From positions 53,670 to 117,669 of the forward strand of contig CAJQUW010010395.1 of the NCBI GenBank assembly GCA_907163375.1: DNA of 64,000 bases, written 5' to 3'. The notes beneath the pieces are model-generated. The model searched no databases, was not told the origin of the DNA, and saw nothing but the letters and a program-made list of their open reading frames with translations. This document shows, piece by piece, positions 42,001 through 49,004 of this stretch (the first letter of the stretch is position 1; every line of letters begins with the position of its first letter). The stretch is from Prostheceraeus crozeri (lineage: Eukaryota; Platyhelminthes; Polycladida; Euryleptidae). The position numbers and the translations under genes are program-made.

Positions 42001-43806
42001 TTTCAAGTTCAAGTCTCGAGATTCTTCATTTTTGGCAGCAATAGTTATTGGCACAATTTATGCAATGCATTGTATTGCAATCATTGCGGAATAAGTAATC
42101 TCGAAAAGCTTAGTTTTATGTGTAACTAATTTTAATCAAGTGTTGATTTATCATCTAAAAATATTGCCTAACTGCCTCACTGGCATGGTCTGAAATGATG
42201 TTGATTTAGAAAGAAAACGTGATCATTTTCAGAGGTATCAAAACATGACTTGTCTTTGAAGAGATAGCTATTGAATTTCCAAAATGAAAGATACGAATCC
42301 GCGGTTTTACGCTATTACTACTGTGCAGTTTTTGAAGTAGAACTTTAGACTGTATTGCGTTGTGATAAAGCAGATACAATTTGAAACTTATCTGTCTAGC
42401 AAGCTTGAGTGAAAAGAGAGCATCAAGAATGGCAATGTCTTCGCCTACTTCCTTTTCAATTCGTTGTTTGATGAATGTTTTGGATTCTCTATGTTTCGGA
42501 TCACTCAAACGTAAGCCTGTAGAATTACGCCAGGTGGACGGAAGTTAAATTCACAACGATATTGAATTGGGATTCAAATCGAAAAAAGTACTATACGGGT
42601 TTTTAAGGAAAATATCAGATACTGATCCTATGAAAAATAGACGAACTAGTGAGACAAAATGGACGAAATCAATGGTGCTATTAGTACTAATAGCATAATT
42701 TATTTGAGTAATAATCATGATTTGAGTCGACTCCGGCTTTTGATAGGACTCCGACTCCGGGTGGCAAATATACAAAGCCTAGTTTTCTGAAAAATTAACT
42801 GGCGACCTACATCATATAACCATTTTTCAAAATAATTGAGCACTCTCTTTTTCTTTAAAGCCGAAATGTAGATACTAGTGCACTATACATACACTTAAGT
42901 CGAAGGAAAGTCTTAATGAAATCTTACAGATATCGGCATAGAAAGGTAATAGTGCAATATTAACAGCATTCACGTGTATAATGTGTCAATTATGAATTTC
43001 ATCTTTCATCTACCGTTCTCTACATTTCCACTGGTTGACAGCTAAGCTGAGTTGTAACCGATTTGTCGCCTGCCTGAAGTTTGAACTTTTAAAGCAATCA
43101 ATTTCTTTTTATGTTAAATACGAGTGGAGGGAGTGAGAGCGCGTAGTGGGGGAGGGTCGCAGCCACCCCCTTCCAACAGGCATGTTAATAAAAAAATCAC
43201 TGATGGCTGGGAGTGCAGCAATCCTGCTTTTGTAGGCTGAAAATGTGTTTTGCATGCTCTTCTGTGAAAGTTTTCATCATTTTCCAGAAATTATGCATAT
43301 CAATCACAAAACATATGTCCTCTGGAGATAATCTGTCATGTCCTGTCCATAATATGAACAACAGTGGAATTTTCCCTCACGAAGGGCGAAGGAATTCGCG
43401 AAGTCCATAATTGCTCTGATTTGTTGGTCGACCCGCTTGAAACTCAGATGAAATGCACTCATATTTATGTGCTTGTATAACTTGTACATCTGTCTGTAGG
43501 CTGTTTATACTCGTAGACGACTTGGATGAATCGCCGATGAATTGCTTAATTAAACAGGCTAATCACGAATCACTTCTTCGAAAATTAAGTCTTAAATCAA
43601 TTTTTTGGAGATCTTCAACTGATTGTTTCATTTGCCAGTGTTAGAAGTTTTGTGATCATTTCCTTTTTATCTTGCAGGTTTGGGATAAACTAGCCGTTGA
43701 TCTGTCCGTGAATGCAGACTCTATAGCAGAATGGAAAGGTCTGGAAATGTGTACGGCTCAAGGCTTAGTTACCGGACAAGGACTAGTGAACGTGCCAATC
43801 AAATAA
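15028..43806 (+). CDS. YARS1: Double-length tyrosyl-tRNA synthetase with EMAP-II-like C-domain (9 coding exons, 897 aa)
   Basis: Joins tyrosine to tRNA-Tyr in the cytosol. Exons: 15028-15081, 18487-18809, 22481-22923, 23631-23840, 25950-26185, 28623-29250, 30467-30819, 38808-39125, 43678-43806; all junctions are GT..AG and all phases agree. Unit 1 (1-343) is a class I Tyr[10 protein letters not shown] at 38-45, HIGH-type PHVAY at 47-51, tyrosine-pocket Y165, Q169, D172 and Q187, and KMSSS at 221-225. Unit 2 (about 345-700) is a second TyrRS fold, recognisable by PHLGL (402-406), KAGCDVTIL (418-426), [10 protein letters not shown] (522-531) and [13 protein letters not shown] (600-612). It has lost the pocket (V393, R517, T521) and reads KMRPV for KMSSS. 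Residues 733-897 are the EMAP-II-like tRNA-binding domain. Human YARS1 has one unit (528 aa). A split into two genes is the alternative, see the separate entry in the rejected list. Confidence 0.85.
15320..15361 (-). ncRNA. Hammerhead ribozyme relic
   Basis: On the minus strand: stem I CTACGA pairs with TCGTGG (6 bp, one G-U), the core CTGATGA is canonical, stem II is AGC/GGC-like with loop TCATCA, then CGAAAC follows. Core, stem I and the GAA block are all in place for a type I hammerhead. The base before the presumed cleavage C is G instead of U, and stem III is poor, so this copy is probably inactive. Such ribozymes are known in Penelope-like elements and in some SINEs. Confidence 0.5.
15365..15426 (-). 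mobile_element. tRNA-like SINE head next to the hammerhead relic
   Basis: Minus strand: TGGCTTTATGGCTGG at 15426-15412 fits a pol III A box and GGTTCGAACC at 15374-15365 fits a B box, at tRNA-like spacing. The hammerhead-type core follows within a few bases. I infer a tRNA-derived retroposon with a ribozyme in its body. Boundaries beyond this are not visible. Confidence 0.45.
15776..15972. repeat. MITE-like hairpin
   Basis: AAAATCGCAAGATGCATTAG near 15823 faces its complement CTAATTCATCTTGCGATTTT near 15931, giving arms of about 30 bp (CAGAAAAATCGCAAGATG..). AAAAGTTAATTG occurs just outside on both sides (15778 and 15959), either a 12-bp target duplication or the outer part of the element. 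Confidence 0.5.
16000..18160. other. TyrRS intron 1, remainder
   Basis: No exon, repeat or structured element that I can support in this part of intron 1. A short minus-strand frame at 17792-17983 contains [13 protein letters not shown], faintly like an RT motif B, but without company. Confidence 0.35.
18170..18223 (+). repeat. tRNA relic lacking the anticodon arm
   Basis: GCGGCT at 18170 can pair with AGCCGC ending 18223; between them lie a D-arm-like GTACCTCAGTTGGTAC and a T-arm-like GGCTCGAATCCTGCC. The total is about 54 nt because the anticodon arm is missing. It is a tRNA-derived fragment (SINE or tRNA pseudogene), not a working tRNA. Confidence 0.45.
18487..18809 (+). CDS. YARS1: TyrRS coding exon 2 (residues 19-126): HIGH-type motif
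   Basis: Acceptor TTTCATTTTCAG, donor GTAAGT, ends in phase 2. Carries [13 protein letters not shown] and [11 protein letters not shown], so most of the ATP and tyrosine site of unit 1. The position of the human ELR cytokine motif (after WELL) reads RWR at 90-92. The reading frame is open upstream of the acceptor, so the exon start rests on the splice site and on the family boundary at EV(I/L)G. Confidence 0.9.
19131..19310 (+). mobile_element. tRNA-derived SINE, family S, copy 1
   Basis: Starts TCTGTGGCACAGTGGTTAAG (A box) with CTTGGCCTAGC, a B-box-like AGTCGAATCCC, then the body ATTGGAAGTCGGCAGGAAGG, and ends GAGTAGTGACGCTAAA. Four copies in this window share this layout of about 180-190 bp. 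Sits in TyrRS intron 2, sense. Confidence 0.75.
19620..21550. other. TyrRS intron 2, middle part
   Basis: AT-rich; a minus-strand frame of 109 codons (20423-20752) has no recognisable motif. Nothing else seen. Confidence 0.3.
21558..21739 (-). mobile_element. SINE family S, copy 2
   Basis: Reverse complement of the same element: GGTTTAACGTCACTACTCC at the left end and AACCACTGTGCCACGG at the right end, with GGTCGAGCCC-type B box as GGGCTCGACCTCTGG. Antisense to the TyrRS gene in intron 2. Confidence 0.75.
22481..22923 (+). CDS. YARS1: TyrRS coding exon 3 (residues 126-274): KMSSS loop
   Basis: Acceptor CCTCTGCAG, donor GTGAAT, phases 2 in and 1 out. Contains [35 protein letters not shown] and GAKMSSS. 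The donor GTGAAT is weak but gives the only in-frame join to exon 4. After KMSSS the family's lysine-rich KKKLKKAFCEPGN block is replaced by [13 protein letters not shown], a clear local loss of conservation. Confidence 0.85.
23631..23840 (+). CDS. YARS1: TyrRS coding exon 4 (residues 274-344): end of unit 1
   Basis: Acceptor TTTCTTTTTCAG, donor GTGAGA, phases 1 and 1. Encodes the anticodon-side helical domain ([27 protein letters not shown]). Compared with human TyrRS about six residues before GG are missing and the anticodon-contacting W283 position is M277. If the donor is not used, the frame runs on for ten codons to a stop at 23867-23869, which would end the protein after unit 1. Confidence 0.8.
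24229..24234 (+). terminator. Candidate intronic polyadenylation signal
   Basis: AATAAA lies 360 bp after the in-frame stop that is reached when exon 4 is not spliced. It could end a short transcript coding for unit 1 alone, a single catalytic TyrRS unit of about 353 aa. In AT-rich DNA a single AATAAA is weak evidence. Confidence 0.3.
24350..25500. mobile_element. Fold-back element, family A, copy 2
   Basis: Arms of about 350 bp: AAAACCGGACTACCT near 24375 faces AGGTAGTCCGTTTT ending 25475, and GAATCGATTCTCATGCCTTC near 24406 faces its complement near 25426. The middle (about 24720-25130) is unique. Same family as 650-1550 but better preserved. Lies wholly in TyrRS intron 4, between unit 1 and unit 2. 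No transposase frame. Outermost bases and target duplication are uncertain. Confidence 0.7.
25950..26185 (+). CDS. YARS1: TyrRS coding exon 5 (residues 344-422): start of unit 2
   Basis: Acceptor ATTCTTTACAG, donor GTAAGT, phase 1 in and 0 out, matching exon 4. The [10 protein letters not shown] stretch followed by PHLGL aligns with the nucleotide-binding start of unit 1; the catalytic tyrosine position (Y38) is V393, and the TGxPHVAY motif reads AGPPHLGL. The exon ends after KAGCD, exactly where the TyrRS family continues with VTIL in the next exon. An in-frame ATG at 25919, upstream of the acceptor, is the alternative start if unit 2 were a separate gene. Confidence 0.8.
26186..27370. other. 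TyrRS intron 5, first part
   Basis: No feature supported. Two overlapping frames near 26885-27173 show no motif. Confidence 0.3.
27371..27560 (+). mobile_element. SINE family S, copy 3
   Basis: TATCCGTGGCACAGTGGCTA head, CTTGGCCTAGCGATCTTTCG, B box AGGTCGAGCCCC, body AATGGAAGTCGTCAGGAAGG and the end CCGTTAAACTAACA. Sense in TyrRS intron 5. Confidence 0.8.
27561..28622. other. TyrRS intron 5, second part
   Basis: AT-rich intron sequence, nothing seen except the acceptor of exon 6. Confidence 0.35.
28623..29250 (+). CDS. YARS1: TyrRS coding exon 6 (residues 423-632): degenerate catalytic core
   Basis: Acceptor CTATCATTTTAG, donor GTAAGA, ends in phase 1. Begins [15 protein letters not shown], the counterpart of [14 protein letters not shown]. 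The tyrosine pocket is gone (R517 for Y165, T521 for Q169), DAQFGGTDQ reads DIRLGGDEG, and the ATP loop is KMRPV at 580-584. After it, [13 protein letters not shown] (600-612) is nearly identical to the human sequence, so the exon is half ruined and half strongly conserved. No stops or frameshifts. Confidence 0.85.
29251..30466. other. TyrRS intron 6
   Basis: AT-rich intron, no inserted element recognised. Confidence 0.4.
30467..30819 (+). CDS. YARS1: TyrRS coding exon 7 (residues 632-749): anticodon-side helices and start of EMAP-II domain
   Basis: Acceptor GACTTCTTCAG, donor GTGAGT, phase 1 in and 0 out. [11 protein letters not shown] keeps the full length of the loop that is shortened in unit 1; H641 stands at the human W283 position. 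[17 protein letters not shown] matches the family's HPGDLKNSVEVALNKLL. A linker of about 30 residues leads to RLDLRVGRI (736-744), the first strand of the OB-fold tRNA-binding domain. Confidence 0.85.
31472..31504 (-). ncRNA. Hammerhead-type motif in Penelope pLTR, copy 1 (3' end)
   Basis: Minus strand, 33 nt: stem I ACCT with AGGT, core TTGACAA, stem II GAC-CA-GTC, GAA, short self-complementary stem III ACATGT, and cleavage-site C. This is the type I layout with very short stem III known from Penelope elements, which work as dimers. The core C3-G8 pair of the canonical ribozyme is replaced by T3-A8, which keeps pairing. Confidence 0.6.
31610..34051 (-). CDS. Penelope-like polyprotein: reverse transcriptase and GIY-YIG endonuclease
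   Basis: 813 codons with no break. RT blocks in order: [12 protein letters not shown] (about 265), [10 protein letters not shown] (about 340), [12 protein letters not shown] (motif A, about 415), [18 protein letters not shown] (motif B, about 485), [11 protein letters not shown] (motif C, catalytic YVDD, about 525) and LPFLDV (about 565). Near the C-terminus, [18 protein letters not shown] starts a GIY-YIG nuclease with the following R-x-REH. It copies the element's RNA and nicks the target. The first codons lie inside the upstream repeat, so an alternative start is possible. All visible catalytic residues are present, so the copy may be active. Confidence 0.9.
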   Translation of the reverse strand: MTSKAFCALFIYKITNRHNCFNYIKRLLPGDKVKQLDWLLTLRCRRAKLMKKIEFDRLCIKYGIYTSRLRKQLKKNHLSATPNVCQDFLQTELCNDLELLKGIDDSINQVASVLHSLDLIGLFKFHKMSKFVVNQTLKRCVAKYQRLRDACAPIFPEDMEKRIINLSSLTLSTTQKQALCLGLNFCVPPRRTEQIRINAEFESLFQQLQDVCHSTSEDLSVFKAKLVSLASTYGSARIERSCLLPCHIDELIDLKKNPNIVILKPDKGSGVVIMDKHDYVDKVNSILSDQTKFQVDQCQKDQSANIAKSISDTLLKLKRKQVISDYTYKELTTSSNGIPRLYGLPKTHKSNVPVRPILSMTKTVYENVSKWLVSLLKPVERCFSNFCVKDSFTFAESIRGIDSSATSMMSFDVSALFTNVPVSETIRLIVDTVRKCPNLCGIPADILSELLYKCSSNVQFLFDGQFCRQVDGVAMGSALGPLFANIFIGNLESSLSSHIDSLCHVYYRYVDDTFALVRSREAGESLLDIFNSFHPHINFTYECEEQGRLPFLDVSIQRMSDGKLCTTVHRKPTFSGVYMSFHSFVPIAYKRGLVRSLFIRALRICSDEMLDQEFNTIRAILKSNAYPEHFIDQYEVTEINNVSVATAERKAVYVNLPFYGDKSSLFIRKSIDELLAKFAPAAKPIIIFKTNCIPVASPKDRLPVAATSSVIYSFRCGCGSTYIGRTSRPLTVRAREHIPRWFLNGHLGISRSAITEHVLSCCSVPNDPISKFEIVCHAYNDRILRILEALFIRRDNPNLCKQKDHVINLRLPW
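34087..34119 (-). ncRNA. Hammerhead-type motif in Penelope pLTR, copy 2 (5' repeat)
   Basis: Identical to the motif at 31472-31504, in the upstream direct repeat and in the same orientation. Together the two would release an RNA unit of about 2.6 kb if active. Confidence 0.6.
34746..34778 (+). ncRNA. Hammerhead-type motif in inverted pLTR copy
   Basis: Same 33-nt motif on the + strand, in the inverted terminal copy. Being in opposite orientation it would not act on the element's sense transcript, but would be present in TyrRS pre-mRNA intron 7 in sense. Confidence 0.6.
34931..35105 (+). mobile_element. SINE family S, copy 4
   Basis: TCTCCGTGGTACAGTGGTCA head, CTTGGCCTATCGATCTTTCG, a damaged B box (deletion after GGTCCAGA), body ATTGGAAGTCGTCAGGAAGG and the end GTAGTGACGCCAAACC. 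It lies about 70 bp beyond the Penelope target duplication. Confidence 0.75.
35106..36270. other. TyrRS intron 7, stretch without features
   Basis: Nothing supported. A C-run near 35757-35765 and GGGGGGAGGGAAG near 36135 are the only low-complexity spots. Confidence 0.35.
36279..37390 (+). other. Cluster of unidentified exon-like frames in TyrRS intron 7
   Basis: Three open stretches on the + strand have plausible splice sites. From 36279, [19 protein letters not shown] continues to NRIRQNNE at 36451, then donor GTTTGT. Acceptor TTGTCTACCAG at 36511 leads to [20 protein letters not shown] and a stop. Acceptor TTTCTTTTAG at 37235 leads to [20 protein letters not shown] and on to a stop at 37388-37390. 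On the minus strand 36705-36929 is also open ([19 protein letters not shown]). I recognise none of these. They could be a small nested gene, a broken one, or chance. Confidence 0.25.
38130..38520 (+). pseudogene. Penelope-like element remnant (GIY-YIG and 3' tail)
   Basis: [20 protein letters not shown] at 38158 onward, followed by [18 protein letters not shown], is a worn GIY-YIG nuclease end (YIGxTxRxxxxRxxEH). About 180 bp later CCTTGACAAAGAACGAACG and TCCGAAACGTCTGC repeat the hammerhead-type pattern of the intact element (core TTGACAA, CGAAAC, ACGT-C). So this is the 3' part of an older, different Penelope copy; the RT is gone. Confidence 0.6.
38808..39125 (+). CDS. YARS1: TyrRS coding exon 8 (residues 750-855): EMAP-II-like OB fold
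   Basis: Acceptor TTGCTTTGTAG, donor GTTTGT, 106 codons, phase 0 on both sides. [28 protein letters not shown] and NPKKK are the hallmark stretches of the tRNA-binding domain shared by animal TyrRS, AIMP1/EMAP-II and bacterial Arc1p-like proteins. Conservation is high, so the C-terminus of this long protein is under selection. Confidence 0.9.
40006..40227 (+). other. Unidentified exon-like frame in TyrRS intron 8
   Basis: After the acceptor-like TTTGTGTAG, a frame of about 72 codons reads [20 protein letters not shown], continues through [20 protein letters not shown] and stops at TAA. It is rich in S, N and K like the frames at 36279-37390, and may belong with them. No motif is recognised. 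Confidence 0.2.
41340..41670 (+). mobile_element. LINE 3' end (CR1/L2-like)
   Basis: The frame at 41367-41555 ends in [18 protein letters not shown] and [13 protein letters not shown], the standard C-terminus of CR1/Jockey-group reverse transcriptases (AxxLWNxLPxxIRxxxSLxxFKxxLK). It is followed by a 3' UTR with GCGCAATATAAATGTAGTG and a short ATAAATAA repeat tail, as expected of this group. Strongly 5'-truncated. Sits in TyrRS intron 8, sense. Confidence 0.75.
42723..42815 (-). repeat. Fragment of the hAT family found at 1841-2616
   Basis: GACTCCGGCTTTTGATAGGA and GACTCCGGGTGGCAA followed by AACTGGCGACCTAC match, in reverse complement, 2455-2545 of the element near the start of the window. 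Terminal CAGGG ends are missing, so it is a partial copy. Confidence 0.7.
43678..43806 (+). CDS. YARS1: TyrRS coding exon 9 (residues 856-897) and stop
   Basis: Acceptor TTTATCTTGCAG, then [12 protein letters not shown] and further to QGLVNVPIK and TAA. It matches the human end KVFEKLQADFKIS...CIAQWK. The extra tail beyond the OB fold is typical of TyrRS. A clear poly(A) signal was not found right after the stop; an AATAAA occurs at 44452. Confidence 0.85.
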   Translation, partial: VWDKLAVDLSVNADSIAEWKGLEMCTAQGLVTGQGLVNVPIK

Positions 43807-44447
43807 ACCGCCATGACGTATCCTTAGTAATGAATATACAGAGACTAATATATATTTATCTGATGGACTACTGGTTTTCACTTCTAATGACGATTTAGCA
43901 CAATTTTAATCAGAACAAGGAAGATCTCAACACATTTGTGCTAGTCTTTAACTCGTTATTCATAATGTCAATATTATTAGGGTAAGTCAAATATGAAATG
44001 CAATAATTACCAATATAACTCAATCAATTAGTATAGGTATTGGTTATAGATGGCGATACAACTTTAGTAGAAGACTCAGTTGACTAAACTCGTCTAAAGT
44101 GGATTGAGACAGCTGAAGATACAAACTCGAGTGCAGAGGTTGGAAATATTCAATCGATTCAAAAACATCAATACTCTTCTGATTATTTGCCTTCCAACTT
44201 CTGCTGCTGGACCGGAAAACCTTCAGTGCAAAGGCGTCCTCTTCCCTCATGACAGTTTTTGTCTGATATTTTCATTGAGATCAATTTATTTTTTAGCAAC
44301 GTTTCCTCTCTTCATAAGCATTTTTATCTTTGAATAACCCGAAAAATGAACTCGTGATGATGAGGCTATGCTCGTTTACTAAAGAATATGCATGAAAGGG
44401 CACTCGCCACAATTAAAAGTGCTCCTTGCACAACTGCAAGCCTACAG

Positions 44448-44603
44448 CTGCAATAAAGCTTCCCATCGGTGTGTGCGTTTAGAATTTGTAAGCAAATCAA
44501 TATTATATATATTGATTTGCCTACATATATTGTAAACACATACATCGATGGGAAGCTCTATTGCAGTCGACTTCCATATGGAATATCATCCATATGGAAG
44601 TCG
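44448..44603. repeat. Two adjacent hairpins
   Basis: CTGCAATAAAGCTTCCCATC at 44448 faces its near-complement ending 44566, around an AT-rich centre that is itself palindromic (AAATCAATATTATATATATT). Directly after comes CGACTTCCATATGG at 44568, facing CCATATGGAAGTCG ending 44603. It may be a MITE; the AATAAA at 44452 could alternatively serve the TyrRS 3' UTR. Confidence 0.5.
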
Positions 44604-44689
44604 TTATAAAATTTATCACAATTCTGATGCGGGTGCGCATTCATTATTAAATTTTATTTGATTTGATTTTGATTTAATTCTTTAATATC

Positions 44690-45155
44690 TAAATGAGAAT
44701 ACGAAATGACTTACTTAATCTTATTAAGGAAATCTTGCAAGTTCTGACCAGAGTACCAGTCGTGCTAAGTCTTATTAGCAAATCTGATCAGATCTGATAT
44801 ATCTCATTTGTACGTGATTTTTAGAAATCTTTTGAGTAGAAAAAAGTCTTATATTTTGCGTTTCTCTACTGCACTGATGTTCCAGCAAGATCATTTAAGA
44901 ACTAAAACCATTGATATCGTCTGATCTTCGCACTGTAATCGGACTTCAAGTTCTAAATTTCAGTTCACTTTTCTTAATTTCAATTATCAGCTGGTAAGAT
45001 CTGAAAAGATCTTATTTTGCAAAATATAAGACTTAGTAAGCTGGTACTTTTCTGGTCAGGAAATGTAAGATCTTAAACAAAATAAGTTCTTATCAGACTT
45101 TGCAAGAATCTGATCAGACTTAGTAAGACTTAGCAAGTCATTTCGTCTAGTGTAG
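44690..45155. mobile_element. MITE-like element with TIRs
   Basis: ACGAAATGACTTACTTAATC at 44700 faces the inverted GACTTAGCAAGTCATTTCGT near 45150. Many degenerate copies of TAAGTCTTATTAGC/GATCTGATCAGA-like words fill the 450 bp between. No coding capacity and no clear target duplication. Confidence 0.55.
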
Positions 45156-45159
45156 GCCT

Positions 45160-46480
45160 ATAGGCTAACAGGCCTGTACTGGCCTACTGCACCCATGACT
45201 TCCCCTAGATTGCATTATCGAGGACACAATCAGTTTTCATAGGAACCATAGAGAATAACTTGAAATACGTTTAAGAAAAACAAAGTAGCTCGGATGATGC
45301 AAAAGTCCATTTTTCTCAAAAAATTCAAAGTAGATCAAAACTATTTGTCGCTGTATTGACGACATGAAATGGATCTGCAGATACGCAATGCGATTCCTTC
45401 CAGACCATCTCTGGAATTGAATCCGCTTATAATTTGTCTAGTGCTGTAAAAGAACCAAAATCGCTCTCGTGGTGTCCGCAGTCAATTATAGGCCCCATGT
45501 TCTTATGTTATTTTAACTACAAGATTACAATCAAAACCAAGAAAATGTTATGATACATAGGAGCCATGCATTACAGAAATATGCTTGGTTTTATCAAAGA
45601 TGCCGCAGAATTGTCCAGGGAGTGGTATGTGGATTGTTCGAGTTAATGTCAAAAACACCGGTTCATGATGTTATTTTAACCACGACGAGTTGCAGCGTGT
45701 ATGAGGTATCAAAAGACTGCAAATTTTCTGAAACCACCAGAAATGGCAATGGTTTTACAAGAAAGTGTAGTAGTTGTATTTAAATAGCAATTAATAATTC
45801 AAAATTGGACATATTTCATTCACGTGATCATTATGTTATTTTTATCCTGCGAACACATACAACAAACTTGGTATCATTGGATAGAGAATTGTTCACTCTA
45901 TCTAGAAATATCAACGCTTTTACAGAAAATGCTGACACAATGTCGGAAACTACAGATTGATGTTTGTGCAAGGATGTTTCTGTCACAAATTCCTTCTAAA
46001 TTTATGTTAGATTTTGTTTAAACGCTGCACGCATTTCTAAACGTACCAGCTGGATGTGGAATTTTATGGTCTGCCGCTATTAACGAAGCTATCAGCCTAT
46101 ATCTACGCACACGGCATGTTTCAAGGCAGCAGGGAAAGTAAGCAGCTTTTATTTCATTGCAATGAATGCTTAGTCTTATTGCAGGAGAGATCAATGGAAT
46201 CGGCTTGCAGACTGATGAACGGAGCTTATGATTGCTTGGCTTAGTTAGGAACAACCCTATAACTAAAGAATAGAAGGGAGTGCTGTGTAGGGCACTGTGC
46301 ATATGCAGCAGATGAATAATGAGTAATGAATAAGCAGATGTTGGTGGAATGGCTATGGCTAAGTCGGCAAATATTTGGTCTCGCATCTATTACACCGGCT
46401 ATCTGTTGCCTTATAATAGTCGCTACAGAATTGCAGCCAAGAGGTTTAAAGTTGCTTTCCTGCTGTCCTAAAGACGAGTT
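45160..46480. other. Stretch without supported features
   Basis: Only short frames on both strands, none recognised. Confidence 0.3.
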
Positions 46481-46482
46481 AA

Positions 46483-46935
46483 CACTAGGTGATGCCACGC
46501 TCAATCAAGCGTAATTCACGCGTGAACCACGCGTAATTACTTACACATGACCCAAACATCCGTGGATATGCGGGATATTGCTGCAATATAAGTTATATAA
46601 GTTAGTATAGTTGGCAGTCCTGCTATATAGACTTTGCGTCTTATGTGTGTCAGCATGCATCAGCGTCTAAACAATGTGATAGGACCTCGATTCATGCTCA
46701 TGGAAGACAGAACATGCTTAGCGGTTAGTGGTTCAACCGGCAGCGCAGACAACCGTGGACGACGCGCAAACTATAGACACGCGCCCGCGCGTATTCATAA
46801 ACATTTCCCATGTTTTAACAGCATCAGATCAAGTGATTTCTGACTCTTAGTGCAGCGCGTATGTACGCGGGTAGAATGTCCTTAACCACGGATGTTTGGG
46901 GTGTTCCGTAATTACGCGTGGCATGTCACCTAGTG
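46483..46935. mobile_element. Short CACTA-like non-autonomous element
   Basis: The ends are CACTAGGTGATGCCACGC and, inverted, CACTAGGTGACATGCCACGC. Inside these, CAAACATCCGTGG faces CCACGGATGTTTG. CACTA termini suggest the EnSpm/CACTA superfamily. AA flanks both ends, too short to prove a target duplication. 453 bp, GC-richer than its surroundings (ACGCGCCCGCGCG near 46780), noncoding. Confidence 0.6.
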
Positions 46936-47775
46936 AACACAGATGGGCGACTTTAAGCGGTGGTCGGGCTTGGCCCAAATTACCCTATTACACGCTTGTA
47001 TCATTTGTATTATTACCCTATTACACGCTATATTATTCCCCTCATTATATTTTTGCAAGCACTGAACGATTAGCACTGAACTGCCTAATTGATAGGGTAT
47101 TAACCTTTGAACGTTGATCCGGGTCAATGGTGACCCATACCAGTTTTTGACAACTATTTTTGAAGCAGAAATAATTTTTGAATTACATCCATCTTCTGTG
47201 ACTTTTCCTAACTTTCAGTCACCCAGATCATGCTAGATGGACAACTCGACCACATCATTACTTCTATGGTAAATTTGAATTTCAAAATAAAATAACAACT
47301 AAGTAAATATGGGTCAGGGTTGACCCGTACTGGTATTTTTGCTAAATAGAGTCAAATAGCTTTGCTCTTTTTATTTGTTACATACCATATCTTGATAATT
47401 TAGGTTTTCCAAGGCATGAGTAGCTGCATTTAGTCCAATATCATCAATATAGCTTGCCCTTAGCCACATTCTAGCCAGATATATCCTGGAGAGTAGGTAG
47501 GTTTGGAGGTACATTTAGAGCAAATATAGCTTTTTCGATTCACGATGATGTTATTGTGCGTGATTCAAATTGCGAGGCACGCTAGCTTGGTAAAAATCAG
47601 TAGCCGCGCACATACTGCTTAGTGTATCACGATAGGGAAGATATGATGACGTCACTCTGCATTCAACCGATGCTGCGCTCATAATTTATATTCAATCACA
47701 CGTATTGCTTTAGACACAAATTCTTCTCTACTTCGATACATCGAGTGTGCGACTGCTTCCGTCTACACGTGTCTT

Positions 47776-48704
47776 ATGTCTGATAGACCTCAACGTCGGG
47801 CTTCAATAGAGGCCAAGAGAATACTGTGGGGAGATATCAATGATGAAACATCTGAAGAATCGAATATCAGCGAGGAAGAGATCGACGACGAAAGCGAAGA
47901 TGGAGAGGAGAATTCCGCTGTTCATCTGAATCGGATAGCGATACAAGCGATGAAGAAGTTGAAGCTCATTCTGAAGTTGAAGTGAGTGGTACAATGCCTA
48001 ATCTAGTTTCAAAGAGTGGTGAGATATGGAATAGAGAACCATGTCGAACTGGACGAGCTCGTGAAATAAATGTTATACACAGTAGAATTGGGCCAAAACC
48101 TCATGTCAAAACTAAGGTCACTTCTGTTGAGGACTCGTTTGGACTGTTCTTTACATCAGAGATGCTTGATATTATTGTCAAGCACACAAATGAAGAAGGA
48201 GAACGCCATGGAACTCCATGGAAAGAATTTACCCGTGATGAGGCTGAAAAGACTTTGGGTTTGATTATTCTAGCTGGTGTCTATAAATCAAAGCATGAAT
48301 CTCTGGATTCTCTTTGGGGTAGGAATGGCCGCCAATGCTTTAGAGAAACCATGCCTTTGTACCGATTCAAAGAAATTTTGAGAACGATTAGATTTGACAA
48401 TAAGGAGTCAAGATCACACAGAAGAAACTTGGACAAGTTTTGTCCTATTCGCGACCTGTTTGATATGTTTGCTAGACAACTCCCAAAGCATTTCACTCCA
48501 TCTGAAAGCATAACTGTAGATGAACAGCTAGCAGATTTTCGGGGTAGATGTGGCTTCAGGCAGTACATGCCATTGAAGCCATCCAAATATGGTTTGAAGT
48601 TTTTCATCGCTGTCTGTAGCTCAACACGCTACATCCTGGCAATCAGACCTTACCTCGGAAAGGTGAACAACGAAGTCACAACAAAGTTAGGAGATTTTTT
48701 ATGA
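47776..48704 (+). pseudogene. piggyBac transposase, N-terminal half
   Basis: Starts MSDRPQRRASIEAKRI with an acidic S/E/D-rich region, as in piggyBac. A frameshift near 47910 moves the frame from DDESEDGEENS to SSESDSDTSDEEVEAHSEVE. From 48096 the catalytic domain reads TSVEDSFGLFFTSEMLD, LAGVYKSKHESLDSLW, FKEILRTIRFDNKESR, and SITVDEQLADFRGRC followed by MPLKPSKYGLKFF. VDEQL carries the first catalytic aspartate. The frame ends right after KLGDFL, where the inserted DNA begins. The region with the other two catalytic aspartates is not in the window, so it was deleted. Confidence 0.85.
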
Positions 48705-49004
48705 GATGATTTTTTATATGATTTTCTTTATGAGATGCAGTACATGTAGGCCCAATATACATGTACAGTATGCGTACAGAAGGAGTATTACAGTATGTAT
48801 CTGTTGATGGCGGTAGTCATGCATGCAAAACATTGTATAGCCAATACTATGCGACCATTCTAGAAATTGGGCTTCATAAAGGCCTATCCCGGTGGTAAAA
48901 ATTTCATCGGGCCGAAGCATGAAATCTCGTTTCGGCATCGCGGCGTCGATTTCCCATAAAATCGATGTCTTGCCGATGCCCGAGAATTCGTCTAGGCATT
49001 GCAC

